DNA of 35,766 bases, from NCBI GenBank assembly GCA_023512635.1, contig JAILZF010000005.1, forward strand, positions 1-35,766. Direction: 5' to 3'. Position 1 is the first letter of the stretch; every line of letters begins with the position of its first letter. Below the pieces are notes generated by a model, which saw nothing but the letters and a program-made list of their open reading frames with translations, ran no database searches and was not told the origin of the DNA. This document shows positions 24,418 through 33,145 of this stretch, piece by piece. The DNA is from Alicyclobacillus sp. (GTDB lineage: Bacteria > Bacillota > Bacilli > Alicyclobacillales > Alicyclobacillaceae). Position numbers and translations under genes: made by a program.

Positions 24418-25296
24418 TTACCCCTCCTGCGAGTTGGGTTTTGCGCACGGGTTTGAGGAACAGGTGTCGACCTCTGCCTCAGCCGCCTGGGCTGTTGGTT
24501 TGTTAGACAGACGAGCCCCTGCCTGCCGCCGCCGCAGAAACTTGACAGCCTCCACAAGCGGGCGGTACACCAGCATCAGGGTGCCCAGCAGGGTCACAAA
24601 CACCACCAGGCTGTAGACCGCGCCAAACGCCAGGAAGACCAGCAGGGTGAAGTACTGCTCGCCGATGATAAAGCCACGAAATGGAATCAGCGCACGCCAG
24701 CGGCGCAGGCGTGTAAACGTATCGGCCACCGTGGCTTGGGAGGCGGCGGGCTCGACTTCCACGGGCACGCCCGTCTCGTTCAGCAGACGGACAGGAGCTC
24801 GCCCGCGTTCCCGAAACATCGCGATTTGCCCCAGGTACTCCAACATGTACAAGACAAACACCGCGCACACGGTCCATTTCCAAAGCCCCACGGCGTCCGG
24901 GTGCCCGCGCGTGTATCCCCACGCCAGGCAGAAGTAAAGAGCAAACTCTTTGACCCTGTCCGCGACTTGGTCCAGCCAACCGCCAATCGGCGAGAACTGC
25001 TGGCGGTAACGCGCTAGTTGCCCGTCTGCACAGTCGAGAACATACGATACCTGTACCAGCACCAAGCCGGCGGTCAGGGCGGGGCGAGTCCCCACCAGCC
25101 ACACGCCAGCCCCCGCCAAGGCCAAGGCCAAGGCTGCCAGCGTTAACACGTTGGGGGTAATGGCGGAGCAGCGGCGGATGGCGTAGACCAGACGCAAAGA
25201 AAACGGGTAGTACACGTATTCCGTCCAGATGTCGGTGGGCCGTTTGGCGCAAGCGCGGACATGCTCCCAATCGCTGGTCCAAGCGCGCGAGGACAA
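24418..25296 (-). CDS. CDP-alcohol phosphotransferase, integral membrane
   Basis: Membrane enzyme that joins a CDP-linked alcohol to a second alcohol with release of CMP. The complete catalytic motif is present: Asp88-x2-Asp91-Gly92-x2-Ala95-Arg96-x8-Gly105-x3-Asp109-x3-Asp113. Several hydrophobic helices follow, including LTLAALALALAGAGVWLVG and LGTLMLVYRP. I start at TTG 25296, seven bases after GGGAGGG; ATG 25317 would overlap the end of the upstream nucleotidyltransferase gene. The product is 292 residues, longer than PgsA-type enzymes, with a charged C-terminal tail. With the nucleotidyltransferase gene directly upstream, the likely scheme is activation of a phospho-alcohol by CTP and then transfer by this protein, as in inositol-lipid, di-myo-inositol phosphate or phosphocholine-type pathways. 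Confidence 0.85.
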   Translation of the reverse strand: MSSRAWTSDWEHVRACAKRPTDIWTEYVYYPFSLRLVYAIRRCSAITPNVLTLAALALALAGAGVWLVGTRPALTAGLVLVQVSYVLDCADGQLARYRQQFSPIGGWLDQVADRVKEFALYFCLAWGYTRGHPDAVGLWKWTVCAVFVLYMLEYLGQIAMFRERGRAPVRLLNETGVPVEVEPAASQATVADTFTRLRRWRALIPFRGFIIGEQYFTLLVFLAFGAVYSLVVFVTLLGTLMLVYRPLVEAVKFLRRRQAGARLSNKPTAQAAEAEVDTCSSNPCAKPNSQEG

Positions 25297-25309
25297 CGCC
25301 GTTCCCTCC

Positions 25310-26056
25310 CTAACCATCCAATCCGCCAAGGGCGAAGGTACGCAAGACTTCGCGCACGGCGTACTCGTAGTCTTCGGGGAAGTCCACCTCGACACACGGC
25401 AAACCGGTGATATCCACCGCCGTCAGTCCCTGCTTATCCGCCATTTGGTCCAGAGCGTGTTCAAAAAACTTCATCTCGTTGCCGGCCACGGCTTCACGCA
25501 CCACAGCGGCGCGGAAGCGTTCAGCAAACGCCCCTGCGAACTTGGCGACGCCGATAAACTCTCCGTAGCTCACGGCCGGATCAAGGTGTTTGCCGATGGC
25601 GGTCACCTGCTGACCGTCGACCATCACCTTGACCTCTTCTTCGCGGCACTGCTTACGGTCTACAGCCAGGAACCCACCTTCGTGGAAGGGGGCGAGGCGG
25701 CGCAGGATCCGGTCATCGAAGACCACGTCGGCGTTCAAATAATAGAAGTCGCCGGTCAACACGTCGAGCGCCAGACGCAGGGAGAACAAGGTGTTGGTCG
25801 TGGCAAACTGCTCGTTGACGACATAGCGCACAGGCAGTTGAGGATAGTGTTCCTGGATATGCGCTTGAATCCGATTCCGTTGATACCCCACGACGAGCAC
25901 GACCTGGGTCACCCCGACGGCGGCGAGCGCTGCCAGCTGCCAATCGAGGATGGTCCGCGGGCCCATGGGCAGCAGGCACTTGGGAGAATCGTCAGTCAAA
26001 GGACGCAAGCGGGAAGATCGACCCGCCGCGAGGATCACAGCGTGCTCTGTGGGCAT
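25310..26056 (-). CDS. Nucleotidyltransferase, LicC/COG1213-like
   Basis: Sugar- or alcohol-phosphate nucleotidyltransferase of 248 residues. The N-terminus has AVILAAGRSSRLRPLT followed by SPKCLLP with the conserved Lys26; later VLVVGYQ, FATTNTLFSL and YLNADVVFDD (metal-binding Asp) match the phosphocholine/inositol-phosphate cytidylyltransferase-like group. GEFIGVAKF, TAVDITGLPCVEVDFPEDYE at the C-terminus also fit. ATG 26056 follows AAAGGAG nine bases upstream. It is the first gene of a three-gene unit, overlapped in control by the divergent metX promoter. The substrate could be phosphocholine, inositol 1-phosphate or another phospho-alcohol; the downstream CDP-alcohol phosphotransferase supports CTP as the nucleotide. 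Confidence 0.85.
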   Translation of the reverse strand: MPTEHAVILAAGRSSRLRPLTDDSPKCLLPMGPRTILDWQLAALAAVGVTQVVLVVGYQRNRIQAHIQEHYPQLPVRYVVNEQFATTNTLFSLRLALDVLTGDFYYLNADVVFDDRILRRLAPFHEGGFLAVDRKQCREEEVKVMVDGQQVTAIGKHLDPAVSYGEFIGVAKFAGAFAERFRAAVVREAVAGNEMKFFEHALDQMADKQGLTAVDITGLPCVEVDFPEDYEYAVREVLRTFALGGLDG

Positions 26057-26090
26057 AGATGGCAACTCCTTTTGTAAAAACATCCTTATT

Positions 26091-26120
26091 ACTGTACCGA
26101 AGCCTGTCGAAGCGCGTCAA
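26091..26120 (-). promoter_or_regulatory. Promoter of the nucleotidyltransferase operon
   Basis: Minus-strand TTGACG (26120-26115), 18-base spacer, TACAGT (26096-26091). It is back to back with the metX promoter, with about 20 bases between the two -35 boxes. Confidence 0.7.
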
Positions 26121-26140
26121 GCCACGCGGACGGGCGGCAA

Positions 26141-26170
26141 TTGACAGAGCGATTCTACGGGTGGTATAGT
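26141..26170 (+). promoter_or_regulatory. Promoter of the SAM riboswitch-metX transcript
   Basis: TTGACA (26141-26146), 18-base spacer, TATAGT (26165-26170). The -35 box is perfect. The aptamer begins about 25 bases later. Confidence 0.8.
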
Positions 26171-26196
26171 GGTCCTAAATTACATTGGCGGAACTT

Positions 26197-26327
26197 CTCT
26201 TATCTAGAGTGGCGGAGGGACTGGCCCGATGAAGCCCGGCAACCATCGCTGCCGCACGGTTGGGCAGCGAAGAGGTGCCAATTCCTGCAGTGCGTCCACG
26301 TTCCGTGGACACGCTGAGAGATGAGAG
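26197..26327 (+). promoter_or_regulatory. SAM-I (S-box) riboswitch
   Basis: The aptamer shows the diagnostic blocks GGAGGGACTGGCCCGATGAA, GCCCGGCAACC, AGGTGCCAATTCC and GAGAGATGAGAG. P1 is CTCTTATC (26197-26204) with GATGAGAG (26320-26327). Binding of S-adenosylmethionine is expected to favour the terminator at 26364-26387 and so lower metX expression. Confidence 0.97.
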
Positions 26328-26363
26328 GGTGCGCAGCGTCTACCATGTCTTAGAAGGGTGACG

Positions 26364-26387
26364 GCCGCTCCTCTCGGAGCGGCTTTT
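26364..26387 (+). terminator. Riboswitch-controlled terminator upstream of metX
   Basis: GCCGCTCC (26364-26371), loop TCTC, GGAGCGGC (26376-26383), then TTTT. It is the expression platform of the SAM-I riboswitch. Confidence 0.92.
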
Positions 26388-26559
26388 ATGATTCCTAACG
26401 GTGGATGTCACGTCATTCCGCATGCTTCCGCGTGCGCGGACCGGTTCGCTCCACGGCGACCTCGCCGCCGGCTGAGACCAGGCTTCCAGACACGTCAGAG
26501 AGGAGCGGCTCGCACGCATAGACGAGAGCGGATGCGTAGAGGGGTAAGGAGGGATTGGC

Positions 26560-27759
26560 ATGTCAGGGACGGTTCAGTCCTGGGCGCCAGGCGGCACACT
26601 GCACTGGCAAGACCGTGACGAAGCCAGCGGGTGTGCGCGGGGCATGTTCACGCTGTCCGATTTTCGATTTGAATGTGGCGCCGTGCTACCCTCCGTACAC
26701 ATTTACTTTGAGACGTGGGGAACGTTGGCCCCCGACGGTTGCAATGCGGTCGTCGTGTGTCACGCCTTGACCGGGGATGCCCATGTGGCGAGCGGGTATG
26801 GCCGCGATGGCTGGTGGTCAGGTTTGGTGGGGCCAGGCAAGGCCATCGACACGCGGCGCTGGTTTGTGATTGCCAGCAATGTGTTAGGGGGGTGCACCGG
26901 ATCGAGCGGTCCAGCATCCCTGGCGCCTGACGGGCAGCCGTATGCCCTGCGCTTCCCGCCGGTGACCATTCGTGATATGGTACGCGCCCAGGTGGCGTTG
27001 GTGCAGGCGCTAGGCGTACGTACCGTGGCCTTGGTTACGGGCGGTTCGCTCGGGGGAATGCAGGTCTGGGAATGGCCGCTGCTAGCGCCCGGGCTCGTGC
27101 AGCGGGCCGCGGTGATTGCAGCCCACGCAGCGTTCCCGCCGCTTGGCATTGGCTACAACGAGGCGATGCGGTTGGCCATCATGGCGGACGCGGATTGGCA
27201 AGGGGGCAACTACTACGGGACGGGACGGGCACCGCGGGCTGGGCTGGCGGCTGCGCGAGCCATCGGCATGTTGACATACCGGACGGACTTGCTGTTTGAC
27301 GAGCGCTTTGGCCGCCGCCTGGTGACGGCCGAGGTGGCACAGGCGGCAGGCGCGGCTGGCTGGGAGGTGCAACCGGACCCGGCGGAGTGGCTGAGCGGCC
27401 GTGAACCGCTGTACGAGGTGGAGGCGTATCTGCGCCACCACGGGGAGAAATTGAACGCCCGCTTTGATGCCAACAGCTATCTGTACCTGACACGGGCTAT
27501 GGACGTGCACGACATCGGCCGCGGCCGCGGCGGCTTGGAGTCGGCCTTGGCCAAACTGGCGTGCGACGTCACGGTCATCGGCATCGACACGGACTACCTG
27601 TACGCCGCCCGCGATTTGCGCCGGACGGCAGCGCTGGCACGCGAGTGTGGGGTCCGCTGCCGCTACCGGGAGATTGTCTCGAAGTACGGGCATGACGCGT
27701 TTTTAATTGAGTTTGACCAGCTCAGCCGGATACTCGCGGACGTCTGGGCGGCGCGTTAA
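26560..27759 (+). CDS. metX: Homoserine O-acetyltransferase MetX
   Basis: Acylates homoserine for methionine synthesis (acetyl-CoA is the usual donor). It is an alpha/beta-hydrolase-fold enzyme of 399 residues, with the nucleophile Ser163 in GGSLGGMQ, a likely acid Asp345 in TDYLY, and His378 in KYGHDAF. The family stretches HALTGDAHV, NVLGGCTGSSGP and FDANSYLYLTRAMD are intact. The ATG has AAGGAGGG upstream. It is controlled by the SAM-I riboswitch, which independently supports a methionine role. Some MetX-family proteins use succinyl-CoA; I cannot tell donor specificity here. No other methionine gene follows directly. Confidence 0.96.
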   Translation: MSGTVQSWAPGGTLHWQDRDEASGCARGMFTLSDFRFECGAVLPSVHIYFETWGTLAPDGCNAVVVCHALTGDAHVASGYGRDGWWSGLVGPGKAIDTRRWFVIASNVLGGCTGSSGPASLAPDGQPYALRFPPVTIRDMVRAQVALVQALGVRTVALVTGGSLGGMQVWEWPLLAPGLVQRAAVIAAHAAFPPLGIGYNEAMRLAIMADADWQGGNYYGTGRAPRAGLAAARAIGMLTYRTDLLFDERFGRRLVTAEVAQAAGAAGWEVQPDPAEWLSGREPLYEVEAYLRHHGEKLNARFDANSYLYLTRAMDVHDIGRGRGGLESALAKLACDVTVIGIDTDYLYAARDLRRTAALARECGVRCRYREIVSKYGHDAFLIEFDQLSRILADVWAAR

Positions 27760-28072
27760 TCCAGGCGGCTTTCAGCGCGCGCTTCCTCCGTTCACAGAGC
27801 GGGCCTGGCGGGCGTCTAGCATACGCTGCGGGTCTTTGCCACCGCGGCCGGGGACCCGGCGCGTGATAGCAGCTCCACGGGTCTTGTAACACGGAAACGG
27901 TTGGAGAATGGCGGATATCCTGCCATGTGCCGCCGAATCGCGGCAAGTCCTGCTTTGCCACCAAGCTGTGTAAAGGGTACAACACCCTGCTCAGTGTCAC
28001 GCAACCCTGCGCTGGATTGCCACAGTCAGGTAAAATATGGGCAACAGTTCACGACACGGGCGGTGGGAACCC
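27760..28072. other. Intergenic region between metX and the acyl-CoA synthetase gene
   Basis: About 310 bases with no supported gene. A minus-strand reading frame from 28000 down into the metX end lacks a convincing ribosome binding site. TAAAAT at about 28031 could be a -10 box for the downstream gene, but no matching -35 is seen. No hairpin with T-run marks the end of metX. Confidence 0.4.
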
Positions 28073-29959
28073 ATGCGAGACAACCAAGCCAACGCGAGCC
28101 AAGCCAATGAACCGCGCAACCTCTTAGAGCTGTTGGCCAGCGCGGTCGATCGCTGGCGGGAGCGGCCAGCGCTTTGGCAGCCGGAGCCGGACGGCGCAGT
28201 GCACATCTGGACGTATCACCATCTTTGGCAGGCCGTGTACCATGCGGGATCGCACCTGCTGGCCCAGGGGGTGGGACGGGGCGATGCGGTGGCGCTGTTG
28301 GCCCCCAACGGGGCTTGGTGGCCTGTGGCTGACTTTGCCATCCAGAGCACCGGCGCCATGACCGTCCCCCTCTATCCTGGGTTGCCAGACCTTTCCTTGC
28401 AACGCCAGCTTGCCCATTGTCAGGCGCGTGCCGCCCTGGTGGCTGGGGAGACGGGATTGCGCCAACTGTGTGCCGTCTGGCCTGCGCTCCCGGACCTGCG
28501 CTTTGTGGTCTGCATAGGCCCCGTGCCGCCCGCTGTCTTGGCACACGCCCGTGCTTGCGGCCCCGTTTACGAGTGGGCAGCCTGGCTGCGGAAGCCCGCG
28601 TTGCCGCAAACCGTCTGGGAGACGCAGTGGCAAGGGCTATGTGGCCACGACACCGCCACTGTGGTTTACACGTCCGGCACCACGAGTGATCCCAAAGGCG
28701 TCATCTTGACCCATGCCAACCTGTTGGCCAACATCGCTGGCATCCAAGCCCTCGTCTCTGTGCGGCCCACTGACCGCACCCTGTCCTACTTGCCGCTGTC
28801 CCATATCTTTGAGCGCACCGCAGGCCAATTCGTTCCCTTGTCCGCAGGGGCCGCCATTGCCTACACACGCGGTCTGGAGCACCTCATGGAAGACCTGCGC
28901 CGCTTACCGCCTACGCTGTTGACCACTGTGCCGCGCCTGCTTGAAAAATTGGCCGATCACGTGCGTCGCCAAGGGGCTGCCGGGCCCTCCTGGCGCCAGT
29001 CTTGGCTGCAGCGGGCGCTGGCTGACGGGGTTGCGGCGCGCGTTGACGGCCAAGCGCTGCCTCGCTGGCGGCTGTGGCTGGCAGACGCCCTGGTGTTACG
29101 GCGCATTCGCCAGGCGTTGGGCGGCCGCGTGCGCGCGGTGATTGTCGGCGGGGCCCCGTTGCCGCTGCAGGTGGGCCGCCTGCTGGCCGGGGCTGGGGTC
29201 AACATCCTGGAAGGGTACGGTTTGACTGAGACCGCTCCAGTGATTGCCGTCAACCCGCCGGATGCTCCGCGTTTAGGCACCGTGGGCAAGGTCTTGCCCA
29301 ACCTTCAGGTGAAACTCGCCGCGGATGGAGAAATCTGCGTGCGCGGCCCGAGTGTGACACCAGGCTACCTGTACGATGCAGAAGCCACGCGCCAGTTGTT
29401 GGATGCAGACGGATGGTTACACACAGGCGATGTTGGGGCATGGAGTGAAGAAGGGTATTTAATGGTGCGAGGCAGGAAGAAACACGTCATCGTCCTGTCC
29501 ACAGGGAAAAAGGTCTTGCCTGCGCCTGTTGAAAGCGCGGTCTTAACCAGCCCCTATATTGACCAGGTCTGCCTGGCCGGGGACGGGCGCAAGTTTGTCA
29601 GCGCCGTGGTCGTGCCTGACGAAGCGGCCGTTGCGGCGTGGCTGCAAGCGCGCGGCCGCAGTTTGGCGCGCACCGAATGGGCGCGCGACGATGAACTGCG
29701 GGCCTTGTTGCTGTCGGAAGTCAAACGGACCACAGCCGGCTTGCTTCCTCACGAGCAGCCCAAACAGGTGGTGGTGGCGGATGCCCCGTTTACCCTTGCG
29801 AACGGTTTGTTGACGCCCACCTTAAAGGTCCGGGGAGAAGCTGTCCTGGCCACGTACCAAGCGGCGCTCGACGCGTTGTACGCAACCGCCGAGTCAACGT
29901 CTGGCCCGGAGGAATCGGCCGTACCCCCCGCACCACCCGGCAGCGGCTACAGTGCATGA
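28073..29959 (+). CDS. Long-chain acyl-CoA synthetase (AMP-forming, FadD15-like)
   Basis: Activates fatty acids to acyl-CoA through an acyl-adenylate. The 628-residue protein has the AMP-binding signature YTSGTTSDPKG, the LSYLPLSHIFER segment, the acyl-binding YGLTETAPV, and GWLHTGDVG followed by RKKHVIVLSTGKKVLP, the hinge and ribose-binding part. These fit the long-chain group. ATG 28073 follows GGCGGTGGGAACCC; a start at 28037 has no ribosome binding site. The last about 20 residues are Pro/Ser-rich and variable. It stands alone and is convergent with folE. An acyl-CoA dehydrogenase-like gene lies some 5 kb upstream, but joint function is not shown. Confidence 0.92.
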   Translation: MRDNQANASQANEPRNLLELLASAVDRWRERPALWQPEPDGAVHIWTYHHLWQAVYHAGSHLLAQGVGRGDAVALLAPNGAWWPVADFAIQSTGAMTVPLYPGLPDLSLQRQLAHCQARAALVAGETGLRQLCAVWPALPDLRFVVCIGPVPPAVLAHARACGPVYEWAAWLRKPALPQTVWETQWQGLCGHDTATVVYTSGTTSDPKGVILTHANLLANIAGIQALVSVRPTDRTLSYLPLSHIFERTAGQFVPLSAGAAIAYTRGLEHLMEDLRRLPPTLLTTVPRLLEKLADHVRRQGAAGPSWRQSWLQRALADGVAARVDGQALPRWRLWLADALVLRRIRQALGGRVRAVIVGGAPLPLQVGRLLAGAGVNILEGYGLTETAPVIAVNPPDAPRLGTVGKVLPNLQVKLAADGEICVRGPSVTPGYLYDAEATRQLLDADGWLHTGDVGAWSEEGYLMVRGRKKHVIVLSTGKKVLPAPVESAVLTSPYIDQVCLAGDGRKFVSAVVVPDEAAVAAWLQARGRSLARTEWARDDELRALLLSEVKRTTAGLLPHEQPKQVVVADAPFTLANGLLTPTLKVRGEAVLATYQAALDALYATAESTSGPEESAVPPAPPGSGYSA

Positions 29960-29967
29960 GAACACCG

Positions 29968-29998
29968 GGCCGCGCGGGCCGGCCTTCGGCCAGCGGCC
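29968..29998. terminator. GC-rich hairpin between convergent acyl-CoA synthetase and folE genes
   Basis: Outer stem GGCCGC (29968-29973) / GCGGCC (29993-29998) encloses GGCC-TTC-GGCC (29981-29991). No adjacent T-run on either strand. A bidirectional terminator is plausible from position. Confidence 0.35.
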
Positions 29999-30073
29999 GT
30001 GCCGCCGGCAAACCGTTTTAGCACCATCCTTGCACGGGGGTATCCGCTGCCTTCAAGACCTCTGGAAAACATT

Positions 30074-30676
30074 TCAAGCGTGTCCAACCAGCTGCAAAAA
30101 CTCGCGGCGCAGCTCCGGGTTGTGACGGTAGTCGCCGCGGGCAGCGAGCGTCACCGTCCGTGACCCCGGCTTGCGAATACCGCGCGCGCACATACACGTA
30201 TGCTCAGCTTCCACCAAGGCTATGACCCCGTGCGGGCGCAACACCCGGTCCACAGCGTCCACCATCTGCTCGGTCATGCGTTCCTGCACCTGCAAACGCC
30301 GCGCCAACACGTCCACCAACCGTGCCAGTTTGCTGATGCCGACGATGGTCTGGTTGGGCAAATACGCGATGTGTGCCTTTCCAAAAAAAGGGACAAGATG
30401 GTGTTCACACAGACTGTAAAACGTGATGTCGGAGACCACCACCGGCCCTTCAGCCGTTTCCGCAAAGGTCGTCGAGAGCACACTCTCCGGCGAGACGCGC
30501 ATGCCCTCCAGCATTTCCTCATACATCTTGGCAACGCGCATGGGCGTGTCCGCTAAGCCCTCGCGGTTGACGTCCTCGCCCAACAGGCGCAAAATCTCCT
30601 GCACGTGCAAGGCAATCTGCGCGCGTTCACCCGCGAGCGCTTCCCCCGGCCGTTTGGTCCCGGTCTCCGTCCGCAT
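30074..30676 (-). CDS. folE: GTP cyclohydrolase I FolE
   Basis: Converts GTP to 7,8-dihydroneopterin triphosphate, the first step of folate (and queuosine precursor) synthesis. The 200-residue protein has the zinc ligands Cys90 and His93 in SLCEHHLVPF and Cys161 in EHTCMCARG, plus the family stretches LADTPMRVAKMYEE, GKAHIAYLPN and GISKLARLVD. The ATG at 30676 follows GGAGGGAGCCC. It is a type IA enzyme of normal length. It is transcribed away from pcrA and stands alone here. Confidence 0.97.
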   Translation of the reverse strand: MRTETGTKRPGEALAGERAQIALHVQEILRLLGEDVNREGLADTPMRVAKMYEEMLEGMRVSPESVLSTTFAETAEGPVVVSDITFYSLCEHHLVPFFGKAHIAYLPNQTIVGISKLARLVDVLARRLQVQERMTEQMVDAVDRVLRPHGVIALVEAEHTCMCARGIRKPGSRTVTLAARGDYRHNPELRREFLQLVGHA

Positions 30677-30805
30677 GGGCTCCCTCCTCCACGTCCTAAG
30701 GGGACGACGATATCAAGATGATGAACTTTTTTGTGGGACAAGGCAAGGGGGGCTTGCCTGGATGTGGTACCATGGGCGCAGACGCAAGCGAGGTGACAAG
30801 CAACG

Positions 30806-32953
30806 ATGGCTGGAACTGGTGCGGCGCCCATGGAGTTGGCAGCCGCGCTGTTGGAGGGGCTCAATCCAGAGCAGCGGCAGGCGGTGACCAGTACCGCAGG
30901 CCCTGTGTTGGTGGTGGCTGGAGCGGGGAGCGGCAAGACCAGCGTCTTGACGCGCCGCATCGCCTACCTGGTGCAGGTGGAACAGGTGCCTGTGCCGCAC
31001 TTGTTGTCCATTACGTTCACCAATAAAGCGGCACGCGAGATGCAGGGGCGCGTGCGCCAGCTGATTGGCAGGGCGGCGGACGACTTGTGGATGGGTACGT
31101 TTCACAGCGTGTGTGTCAAGATTTTGCGGCGGGAAGCGGATCGCCTGGGATACACCCCAGCGTTTACCATCCTCGATGCGGACGACCAACGCAGCACCAT
31201 CCAACAGGTGCTGCTCGACCTGCGCCTTGACCTCAAACAATGGGACGCGGCAGCCCTTCAGTTCACTCTGTCGCGTTGGAAAAACGAGCTGTGGACCCCG
31301 GGGCAGGCGGCCGCTGCGGCGCGCGGACCGCAAGCGCTGGTGGCGGCGGACGTCTACGACCTTTACCAGAAACGCCTGTTTGCCGCCAACGCCATGGACT
31401 TTGACGACCTCATCGGCAACTGCGTGCGCCTTTTTGAGACCTGTCCTGACGTCCTGGCACGCTACCAAGACAAGTTCCGCTACATTCTAGTCGACGAGTA
31501 CCAGGACACCAACCGCGCCCAGTACCGCTGGTTGCAGCTGCTGGCGGCAAAGCACCGCAACCTGTGTGCTGTCGGTGATGGCGACCAGGCCATCTACGGG
31601 TGGCGCGGTGCTGACAGCGGCAATTTGCTGGCGTTTGAGCGGGATTTTCCAGAGTGCCGGGTGGTTACCTTGGAGACCAACTACCGCTCCACCGAGACCA
31701 TCCTCGCGGCGGCCAACCACCTCATACGTCACAATACGCACCGCCGCGAGAAGTCGCTGCGATCCGTGCGTGGTCGCGGCGACTTGATTCAGGTGTGCAC
31801 CTTGGCAAGCGGTGAGGACGAGGCGCAGTACGTCGCCGAGCAGGTGCAGGCCTGGGTGGCCGCAGGCGGGACTTACGGTGACTGTGCCGTGCTATACCGT
31901 GCCAACGCTCAGTCGCGGGCGGTGGAAGAGGCGTTCTTGGCGGCCGCTATCCCGTATACGGTGGTCGGGGGATTGACGTTCTACGACCGCCGTGAGGTCA
32001 AAGACGCGCTGGCTTACCTGCGCGTCCTGGCTAATCCGCAAGACGAGATTGCGCTCTTGCGCATCCTCAACGTACCGCGGCGCGGGTTGGGCGAGCAGAC
32101 GGCCGGAAGGTTGTTGGACTTTGCGCACCAGGAGGGGATTCCCTTGCTGGCGGCGCTCGGCCGGGCGCATGAGGCAGGTATCGCCGAAAAAGCGGCCTCA
32201 GCCGCGCGCGAGTTTTACGACATGATGCAAGAGTTGGCGGGATGGATGGAAGGGCTGCCGGTGAGTGAGCTGCTGGCTGAGGTGTTGCATGCCTCCGGGT
32301 ATCGGGAGATGTATGCGCGCAGCGGCAAGAAGGAAGACCTGCAGCGCTTGGAAAACCTGGACGAGCTGTTTAGCGTCACGCGCTCTTTTGACCGCCGCAG
32401 GCAAGGAACGGTGTTGGAGTTTTTGGCGGAAGTCGCGCTGCTGAGCGAGATCGACAAAGAAAAAGGCACCTCTGACCAGGCGGTGCGGTTGCTAACCCTG
32501 CACGCCAGCAAAGGCCTCGAGTTTCCCGTGGTTTTCCTGATTGGCATGGAAGAGGGGGTGTTTCCGCACGCGCGCGCCTTGGACGATGAACGTTGGTTAG
32601 AAGAGGAGCGCAACCTTTGCTACGTCGGCATCACCCGGGCACAGCGCCGCTTGTATTTGACGCACTGCAGGGAGCGGTTGTTGTATGGCCAGTCGGTGGC
32701 GCGCGAACCGTCGCGGTTTTTAGCGGAGATTCCGCCTGAACTGACGGAACAGACGCAGCGCGACGACCCGTGGCAGGTGCCGCATCCCGGTCAACACGTA
32801 CGCCACCCGCGTTACGGGGAGGGCGTGGTGTTGGCAGTCAGGACGCCGGATGCGGCAGGCGAGGTGTTGGCCGACGTGATGTTTCACCCGTCCGTGGGGG
32901 AGCAAACGCTTTCGGCCCGCCAGTTGCGCCCGCTGGGGCAGAAGCGGCTGTAG
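30806..32953 (+). CDS. pcrA: ATP-dependent DNA helicase PcrA (UvrD/Rep family)
   Basis: Superfamily 1A 3'-5' DNA helicase for repair and rolling-circle replication. In 715 residues it has the Walker A motif AGAGSGKT (38-45), the Walker B VDEYQDTN (Asp230, Glu231), VGDGDQAIYGWRGAD (motif III), LETNYRST (motif IV), LLTLHASKGLEFPVVFLIGMEEG (motif V), and EERNLCYVGITRAQRRLYL (motif VI). The C-terminal segment HPRYGEGVVLAV with DVMFHPSVGEQTL resembles the Tudor-like RNA-polymerase interaction domain of PcrA. The ATG at 30806 follows GAGGTGACAAGCAAC. PcrA is often followed by ligA, but here an unknown membrane protein gene follows under its own promoter. Confidence 0.96.
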   Translation: MAGTGAAPMELAAALLEGLNPEQRQAVTSTAGPVLVVAGAGSGKTSVLTRRIAYLVQVEQVPVPHLLSITFTNKAAREMQGRVRQLIGRAADDLWMGTFHSVCVKILRREADRLGYTPAFTILDADDQRSTIQQVLLDLRLDLKQWDAAALQFTLSRWKNELWTPGQAAAAARGPQALVAADVYDLYQKRLFAANAMDFDDLIGNCVRLFETCPDVLARYQDKFRYILVDEYQDTNRAQYRWLQLLAAKHRNLCAVGDGDQAIYGWRGADSGNLLAFERDFPECRVVTLETNYRSTETILAAANHLIRHNTHRREKSLRSVRGRGDLIQVCTLASGEDEAQYVAEQVQAWVAAGGTYGDCAVLYRANAQSRAVEEAFLAAAIPYTVVGGLTFYDRREVKDALAYLRVLANPQDEIALLRILNVPRRGLGEQTAGRLLDFAHQEGIPLLAALGRAHEAGIAEKAASAAREFYDMMQELAGWMEGLPVSELLAEVLHASGYREMYARSGKKEDLQRLENLDELFSVTRSFDRRRQGTVLEFLAEVALLSEIDKEKGTSDQAVRLLTLHASKGLEFPVVFLIGMEEGVFPHARALDDERWLEEERNLCYVGITRAQRRLYLTHCRERLLYGQSVAREPSRFLAEIPPELTEQTQRDDPWQVPHPGQHVRHPRYGEGVVLAVRTPDAAGEVLADVMFHPSVGEQTLSARQLRPLGQKRL

Positions 32954-32965
32954 AACTGCGTCGAA

Positions 32966-32995
32966 TTGGAGCGGTCCCGTTGATCATGGTAGAAT
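32966..32995 (+). promoter_or_regulatory. Promoter upstream of the Lys-rich membrane protein gene
   Basis: TTGGAG (32966-32971), 18-base spacer, TAGAAT (32990-32995), just after the pcrA stop codon. It implies a leader of about 145 bases before the start at 33146. Confidence 0.6.
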
Positions 32996-33145
32996 ATCGT
33001 CAAGCAAGGGGGCCGTTGGCAGGGTACGGGCAAGGATAGAAGGTGCTAAGAAAGTCAGGCGCTTCTGCCGCAGGGGAAGAGAACCGCTGCGGGGGAACCC
33101 GGACCAGGCCGCGGACACGGCGGAAGACCCAGGGGGCAGATCCGG

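Noticed and set aside
27722-28000. Minus-strand 92-residue frame between metX and the acyl-CoA synthetase gene
   Set aside because: Its start has only a weak AGGG four bases away, it runs into the metX end, and it shows no domain; not called.
33040-33140. Resemblance to a cobalamin or second ydaO riboswitch (GGTGCTAAGAAAGTCAGG, GCGGGGGAACCC)
   Set aside because: Only short blocks match; the conserved cores (B12 box, GTGAATCC, AACCTCGTAAGC) are missing.
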